Of a stretch of DNA of 18,240 nucleotides, positions 14,424 through 18,240 are shown piece by piece. This DNA is from Sunxiuqinia sp963974515 (GTDB lineage: Bacteria; Bacteroidota; Bacteroidia; Bacteroidales; Prolixibacteraceae): NCBI RefSeq assembly GCF_963974515.1, contig NZ_CAXBDD010000076.1:1-18240 (forward strand). Reading direction: 5' to 3'. Position 1 is the stretch's first letter. Each line of letters starts with the position of its first letter. The position numbers and the translations under genes were made by a program. The notes below the pieces were generated by a model that had not been told where the DNA came from, made no database searches, and worked only from the letters and a program-made list of their open reading frames with translations.

Positions 14424-15134
14424 ATGGTTACTATAGAAACAGCAGGGCAGCTTAATGCCGAATTCAAAGAAAAGGAAATTGTGGATGTATTGAGAAGCCT
14501 GGCCGATAAGTTCGCAGGGAAAGTGGTTTTTACTACGAGCTTTGGAATCGAAGACCAGGTCGTTACCGATTACATTTTCAAGAACAACATCCCAATCAAA
14601 GTGGTGACCTTAGATACAGGGCGTTTGTTCGAAGAAACCTACAAGGTGTATAACCGCACGCTCGAAAAATATCAAAAACCCATTCAGCCCATGTACCCCA
14701 ATCATGAGGACCTGGAAAACTTTGTTGCTGAAAAAGGTCCCAACAGCTTTTATCTTTCAGTCGAGAACCGGAAGGCGTGTTGCCACATCCGCAAAGTTGA
14801 GCCACTTGGCCGCGCTTTGAAAGGGATGGAATGCTGGATCACGGGCATCCGTGCTTCGCAGTCGAACAACCGCGAAGACATGCAACTTTTTGAGTGGGAT
14901 GGCGGACACGAAATCGTCAAGTACAATCCGTTGCGGGACTGGAGCCTGGAAGATTGTCGCGAGTATGTAAAAGAAAACCAGGTGCCTTATAATGTTTTGC
15001 ATGATCGCGGATTCGTCAGCATTGGTTGCGCCCCCTGCACGCGGGCTATCCAGCCGGGCGAGGATTTCCGCGCCGGACGTTGGTGGTGGGAGAGCAACTC
15101 GAAAAAAGAGTGTGGACTACATACACACGAGTAA
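14424..15134 (+). CDS. cysH: Adenylylsulfate/phosphoadenylylsulfate reductase
   Basis: A 236-residue assimilatory reductase that releases sulfite from APS or PAPS using thioredoxin-type thiols. ATG 14424 is preferred over an upstream in-frame TTG at 14385, because that TTG lies inside the probable -7 box and AAAGGA precedes the ATG. Marks are TTSFGIEDQ, LDTGRLFEET, the cysteine pair C119-C120, C202-x2-C205, and the catalytic C230 in ECGLHTHE. The CC/CxxC set binds a [4Fe-4S] cluster and points to APS as the preferred substrate. No sulfate adenylyltransferase, APS kinase or sulfite reductase gene is next to it, so it appears monocistronic here. Confidence 0.94.
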   Translation: MVTIETAGQLNAEFKEKEIVDVLRSLADKFAGKVVFTTSFGIEDQVVTDYIFKNNIPIKVVTLDTGRLFEETYKVYNRTLEKYQKPIQPMYPNHEDLENFVAEKGPNSFYLSVENRKACCHIRKVEPLGRALKGMECWITGIRASQSNNREDMQLFEWDGGHEIVKYNPLRDWSLEDCREYVKENQVPYNVLHDRGFVSIGCAPCTRAIQPGEDFRAGRWWWESNSKKECGLHTHE

Positions 15135-15146
15135 ACCCATTGACCT

Positions 15147-15422
15147 TTATTGGTTGGGCTTAAGTAGTTTTGTCAGTATCCGGTTTTCCATTTTAAGATC
15201 CCGGATCTGTTGATGCTCTTCCGTCTCAGGCTCTTCTAAATCAAGAAGGCCGGCCAGAGCTGTGAAAAAATTAAAGTCCAAGGTAATCGATAATTCTTTG
15301 AGCCGTGCCAGGCTCATGACTTTGTCATTCGGCATTTTTTGTGTGGCGCTTGTGCATAGATTGAGCCGTCGACCCAGTTCGGCATGGCTAAAACCTTTCT
15401 CCCTCATTCTTTGATGGATCAT
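15147..15422 (-). CDS. Small helix-turn-helix protein (XRE-like) with C-terminal coiled coil
   Basis: A 91-residue protein. The N-terminal part (MIHQRMREKGFSHAELGRRL) looks like helices 1 and 2 of a lambda-repressor-type HTH, and SLARLKELSITLDFNFF resembles the rest of such domains in Bacteroidota regulators. The C-terminal 25 residues (EEHQQIRDLKMENRILTKLL) form a likely short coiled coil for dimerisation. It ends 12 bases from cysH, convergent with it. The upstream region carries a remarkable repeat array (15510-15820) that could be its operator. The start is uncertain: another frame starting at ATG 15460 would join this one if a run of six A were seven bases long. I recognise the fold but not a named family. 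Confidence 0.65.
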   Translation of the reverse strand: MIHQRMREKGFSHAELGRRLNLCTSATQKMPNDKVMSLARLKELSITLDFNFFTALAGLLDLEEPETEEHQQIRDLKMENRILTKLLKPNQ

Positions 15423-15970
15423 TTGAAGGGCCTTTTTTGAATGTCTTCTGTGTTCTCCATGACTGATTCATGTAAAAAAATCATTTAAAGCGTTATTGAT
15501 GGATAGAAGATGTCCTTTTTCGCGTTGAATATGTCCTTCTGCCCATTAAATTGAGAAATTGGTTCAATATTAGATCATTGTTATGATGTAATAGGTTCAA
15601 TATATGGTCTAATGTACCCAGATTGTGACGTAGAGCAGGTAGACTGAATAGGTCTTTTACCTAAAAGAAGGCGTGTCTGGCGTGTAACAATGACGCCACC
15701 TACCTATGTTAGGGAAAAAATACCTATGAGTTTACGTCATCTGCCTAATTAACGACCTATTTTACCCAAAGTTATGATGTTTTTTACCTAAAGTAGGATA
15801 TAAATCGACCAATATAGGATGTAGGCTGCATGGATCAGGATGTAATTATTGCTAAGGACGATGTCAATGACAATATAGTGAACATGAATGACAACCGCTG
15901 ACAGCTGCGACAGGGAAAACAGGCATGTAAACGGGTAGCCGTAATATTTATCAACTGAGCCGGACTCCGG
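15423..15970. other. Non-coding region between the HTH gene and yccF
   Basis: A 548-base AT-rich stretch with no supported gene; the best ORF, ATG 15830 to TGA 15901 on the plus strand (23 codons), is unconvincing. Its middle carries the repeat array listed separately. It also has an inverted repeat TGGCGT/ACGCCA (15678-15683 and 15693-15698). CAAAGTTA at 15767-15774 reads TAACTTTG on the minus strand, a perfect -7 box for leftward transcription towards the HTH gene, but lacks a well-placed -33 element. Confidence 0.6.
15510..15820. repeat. Array of short repeats with ACCTA/TAGGT core and ~21-bp steps
   Basis: ACCTA or its complement TAGGT occurs at 15592, 15649, 15659, 15698, 15702, 15722, 15755 and 15786: eight times in about 200 bases, where chance gives fewer than one. 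Longer pairs recur at steps near two helical turns: ATGTCCTT (15510, 15531), TACCTATG (15701, 15721), TTTTACCYAAAGT (15760, 15782; a relative TTTTACCTAAAAG at 15655) and TAGGAT (15794, 15815). GGTTCAATAT repeats at 15561 and 15594. One pair forms an inverted repeat, TAGGT-CTTTT-ACCTA (15649-15663). It resembles an operator or iteron array. Confidence 0.7.
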
Positions 15971-16345
15971 TTAGCAGTCAACAATCCGGCGGCCAAAGGG
16001 AGTAATGGCCAGGCTCACCAGTTTGAAATGTTGCCTGGCGAACGGAATCCCGATAATGGTAATGGCAAACAGAAGTCCGAAAACCAAGTGACTGAGCGCA
16101 ATCCAAATGCCACCAAACACCAGCCAAAGCAGGTTCATAATTGTAGAGAGGCAGCCGGGCGCGTAATTCATGTATTCGATGCGCTTGCCAAACGGCCATA
16201 AAGCCATTTGTGCCATTTTAATACTTTGCAGTCCGAACGGAATCCCGACAATGGTTAAGCAGAGTAAGATTCCGCCGATCAGGTATTCCAAAAAAATAAA
16301 GAAGCCGCCAAATACGACCCAAATTACGTTTCCCAGTGTGTTCAT
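15971..16345 (-). CDS. YccF domain-containing inner membrane protein
   Basis: A 124-residue membrane protein built of two similar halves. The first half (about residues 5-56) runs from NVIWVVFGGFFIFLEYLIGG to GIPFGLQSIKMAQMALWPFGKRI. The second (about 70-121) runs from NLLWLVFGGIWIALSHLVFG to GIPFARQHFKLVSLAITPFGRRI. Each has hydrophobic helices, a GIPF motif and a PFG(K/R)RI end, the hallmark of YccF proteins. The function is not established. It stands alone on the minus strand, with no clear terminator or promoter. The internal duplication is a family trait, not a recent event here. Confidence 0.92.
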   Translation of the reverse strand: MNTLGNVIWVVFGGFFIFLEYLIGGILLCLTIVGIPFGLQSIKMAQMALWPFGKRIEYMNYAPGCLSTIMNLLWLVFGGIWIALSHLVFGLLFAITIIGIPFARQHFKLVSLAITPFGRRIVDC

Positions 16346-16429
16346 CTGTTTAGTTTGAATGCGTGAATTTTAACCAGAACGAAAGTAGGGCTTTTTGTTT
16401 TGACATGTGCTTATTTTTCGGCGAACGGA

Positions 16430-16456
16430 AAAAAACCGGAGGTGAACCGGTTTTTT
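16430..16456. terminator. Terminator of the MATE gene
   Basis: AAAAAACCGG (16430-16439) pairs with CCGGTTTTTT (16447-16456) across a 7-base loop. It lies 39 bases downstream of the MATE stop on the minus strand and has T-runs in both directions, so it also shields against rightward read-through. Confidence 0.85.
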
Positions 16457-16495
16457 AAGTGCCTTTCGAAACAATCCAAAAGCCAGCCTGGTAGT

Positions 16496-17932
16496 CTAAA
16501 CCTTCCGCAGTTTCCACTTGCCTTGTCTGAAAAGAATCACCCCAATAATGGTCAATAACGATTCGGCGATAATAATCGACATGCAAATTCCCGTAATCCC
16601 CATATTTAAGGTCATGGATAGCAGGTAGGCCAGCGGAATTTCAATGAGCCAAAAGCAAAACAGGTTGATTTTGGTTGGCGTCAATGTATCACCACTTCCA
16701 TTAAACCCTTGCACAACCACCATTCCCAGGGCATAGAACAAAAATCCTGCTCCCAGCCAGCGCAAGGTGGTGATGCCACTTTGAAGAACGGCCGGATCGT
16801 CAATAAACAAACCCACCAAGGTGTCGGGTATGATTAAAATGATGGTTCCGATAACTCCCATCATGATGATGTTGACGAAGCCAGTAATCCAAACCGATTG
16901 CTCGGCCCGGTCGGGTTTTTTTGCGCCCAGGTTTTGACCAACCAGTGTGGCTGCCGCATTCGACAATCCCCAGGCAGGCAGCAAGGCAAAAATGATAATT
17001 CGGATGGCAATGGTGTAGCCGGCCAGCACATCGGCACCCAGCTCCGATACCAGCCGGACCAAAATAATCCAGCTCGAAGTGGCGATCAGGTACTGGAAGA
17101 TTCCGCCTACCGAAAGCTTCAGCAATTTCAGCATCACATGGAGGCGAATGCTCAGATTTTTGATATCGAGATGGATCCGGCCATTACCTTTGAAGAGCAG
17201 GTAAAACTGGTAGCAAACGGCTGTTCCACGGCCAACGGTGGTGGCAATGGCCGCTCCTTTAATACCCATCTCAGGGAAGGGACCCAGTCCGAAAATCAGG
17301 ATCGGGTCCAAAACCAGGTTAATGATATTGGCCATCCACAATACACGCATGGACACGGCAGCATCGCCCGAACTTCGAAAAACGGCATTAATGATAAAGA
17401 GCAGCATGATGACCATATTGCCCCCAAACATAATCATGGGATAGGCATACCCTTCGTCGGCCATGCTTTCGCTTGCGCCCATCAGTAGAAGAAATTCTTT
17501 AGCAAAGAGGAAGCCGGGAACGGCCAGCAACACCGAAAAGGAAAGCCCAACCAAAATGGCCTGAAACGCTGCATTTCCTGCTTTGCCTGCCTTCTTCTCG
17601 CCAACACGGCGGGCTACCAAGGCTGTGGTTGCCGTGCTTAAGCCAATACCAATGGCGTAAACAATGGTCATTACCGACTCGGTGATGCCAACGGTGGCCA
17701 CCGCATCGGCGCCCAAACGCGATACGAAAAAGATATCGACGACCGCAAACACCGATTCCATGGCCATTTCAAGAATCATGGGTACGGATAGCAGGAAAAT
17801 GGCTTTCCCAAGGCTGGTTTCGGTAAAATCGCGTTCACTCCCGGCAATAGCTTCTTTAATATCGGACCAAAGCGACTTGAAACGGATGGGTTTTATTTTG
17901 CCTAAAGACAAAACAAACTTCTTATTTGACAT
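16496..17932 (-). CDS. MATE family efflux transporter
   Basis: A 478-residue polytopic protein with about 12 membrane helices in two homologous halves, preceded by a roughly 40-residue cytoplasmic N-terminus. Typical segments are GKAIFLLSVPMILEMAMESVF and DIFFVSRLGADAVATVGI in the first half, and SWIILVRLVSELGADVLAGYTIAIRI, NAAATLVGQNLGAKKPDRAE and GDTLTPTKINLFCFW in the second. MATE proteins expel cationic drugs or metabolites using sodium or proton gradients; the substrate here is unknown. It is monocistronic, with a promoter and a leader of about 155 bases on the right and a terminator on the left. Confidence 0.94.
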   Translation of the reverse strand: MSNKKFVLSLGKIKPIRFKSLWSDIKEAIAGSERDFTETSLGKAIFLLSVPMILEMAMESVFAVVDIFFVSRLGADAVATVGITESVMTIVYAIGIGLSTATTALVARRVGEKKAGKAGNAAFQAILVGLSFSVLLAVPGFLFAKEFLLLMGASESMADEGYAYPMIMFGGNMVIMLLFIINAVFRSSGDAAVSMRVLWMANIINLVLDPILIFGLGPFPEMGIKGAAIATTVGRGTAVCYQFYLLFKGNGRIHLDIKNLSIRLHVMLKLLKLSVGGIFQYLIATSSWIILVRLVSELGADVLAGYTIAIRIIIFALLPAWGLSNAAATLVGQNLGAKKPDRAEQSVWITGFVNIIMMGVIGTIILIIPDTLVGLFIDDPAVLQSGITTLRWLGAGFLFYALGMVVVQGFNGSGDTLTPTKINLFCFWLIEIPLAYLLSMTLNMGITGICMSIIIAESLLTIIGVILFRQGKWKLRKV

Positions 17933-18094
17933 GTGAATGAATTGTTAAAAATGATTGCTGAAAGAATAATATAGACTCAAAAAGGATCAAATGGTTGCTT
18001 GGTGCCTGGAAGAGCGCCTAGCAATTGCTGGTAAAAGCAAAGACCGGTGTGTTATAGACTATCATCATGGTATGGTCTCCTTATTGGTGGAAAG
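17933..18094 (-). promoter_or_regulatory. Long 5' leader of the MATE gene with a possible leader peptide
   Basis: The leader between the promoter at 18095-18126 and the MATE start is about 155 bases. On the minus strand it contains AAGGAG (18082-18077), 8 bases before an ATG at 18068. This opens a 16-codon ORF ending in TAG at 18018 (MMIVYNTPVFAFTSNC). A 10-base palindrome, AGCAATTGCT, covers the end of that ORF. It could be a translated leader controlling the exporter, but may be chance. Confidence 0.3.
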
Positions 18095-18126
18095 CAAAAT
18101 TACGACTTTTATTATTTATGAAGCAA
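18095..18126 (-). promoter_or_regulatory. Promoter for the MATE gene
   Basis: Read on the minus strand, TTG (18126-18124), 21 bases, then TAATTTTG (18102-18095) fits the Bacteroidota TTG-N17-23-TAnnTTTG promoter pattern. Transcription would start near 18088. Confidence 0.6.
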
Positions 18127-18176
18127 GCTCTCGGATTAATTTTATTGGGCTGTTTTTTTGTTTTTGATGGAATTTC

Positions 18177-18217
18177 AGTTTCAGAATCAGTTTGCTGATG
18201 AACCTGAAACTCTTTTT
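18177..18217 (+). terminator. Two-stage hairpin with T-run near the right edge
   Basis: AGTTTCAG (18177-18184) pairs with CTGAAACT (18204-18211). Inside, ATCAG (18186-18190) pairs with CTGAT (18195-18199) around a TTTG loop. CTTTTT follows. It could terminate rightward transcripts, though no convincing plus-strand gene precedes it. The rest of 18127-18240 holds no gene I can support. Confidence 0.4.
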
Positions 18218-18240
18218 GCTGTTCCTTAGAAATGAAAAGA

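Noticed and set aside
15830..15901. 23-codon plus-strand ORF in the gap before yccF
   Set aside because: No ribosome binding site, acidic low-complexity peptide and no partner gene; probably chance.
15960..15970. CCGGA-C-TCCGG palindrome beside the yccF stop
   Set aside because: The loop is too short for a good hairpin and no T-run follows on the minus strand, so it is not a convincing terminator.
16898..17488. Plus-strand ORF of 196 codons
   Set aside because: It is antisense to the MATE gene and has a low-complexity, Gln/His/Asn-rich translation typical of shadows.
18081..18239. Minus-strand frame open from the right edge to a stop at 18081
   Set aside because: About 52 codons, but in A-rich DNA. 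A well-formed MATE promoter (18095-18126) and a hairpin lie inside it, and the translation is Lys/Gln/Asn-rich without recognisable features. It could be the tail of a neighbouring gene, but support is too weak.

Overview
The window looks like chromosomal DNA of an anaerobic or facultative member of the Bacteroidota, probably near the Marinilabiliales/Prolixibacteraceae (the order is a guess). The reasons are: recognisable -7 boxes follow the Bacteroidota pattern TAnnTTTG; most genes lack a strong Shine-Dalgarno sequence; and the gene set is typical of that phylum (paaK-ACT pairs, a four-subunit 2-oxoacid:ferredoxin oxidoreductase, a carboxynorspermidine-dehydrogenase-like enzyme, a [4Fe-4S] APS reductase). 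No rRNA, tRNA, insertion sequence, phage gene or CRISPR array was seen.

Layout. 1-4639 (+): a tight run of the 3' end of one phenylacetate-CoA ligase (paaK), a tandem-ACT protein, a 59-aa membrane peptide, a sodium:solute symporter, a second complete paaK, a second tandem-ACT protein and a 47-aa membrane peptide. The two paaK-ACT pairs are paralogous and bracket the symporter. 4805-6261 (+): prephenate dehydratase and a long-chain flavodoxin. 6565-8458 (+): a PLP aminotransferase and a Crp/Fnr-type regulator. 8593-11306 (+): ferredoxin, alpha, beta and gamma subunits of a VOR/KOR-type oxidoreductase, with a promoter in front and a strong terminator behind. 11473-12771 (+): a PQQ-type beta-propeller lipoprotein, convergent with a saccharopine-dehydrogenase-family gene (12872-14071, -). 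14424-15134 (+): cysH. 15147-15422 (-): a small HTH protein. 15423-15970: a non-coding stretch with a dense array of short repeats. 15971-16345 (-): a YccF membrane protein. 16496-17932 (-): a MATE exporter with a long leader.

How the genes may work together. The left 11 kb reads as 2-oxoacid and aromatic amino-acid metabolism: a transporter, a transaminase, a ferredoxin-linked 2-oxoacid oxidoreductase, flavodoxin and ferredoxin as electron carriers, aryl-CoA ligases with ACT proteins that may sense amino acids, and prephenate dehydratase on the phenylalanine branch. It could run towards fermentation (amino acid to acyl-CoA) or in reverse (arylacetate to aryl-CoA to aryl-pyruvate to amino acid). 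The ACT partners favour a feedback-controlled, biosynthetic or salvage role, but this is inference.

Most genes belong to known families. The least explained parts are the ACCTA/TAGGT repeat array upstream of the small HTH gene, the two tiny membrane proteins in the paaK-symporter run, and several palindromes placed at promoters.
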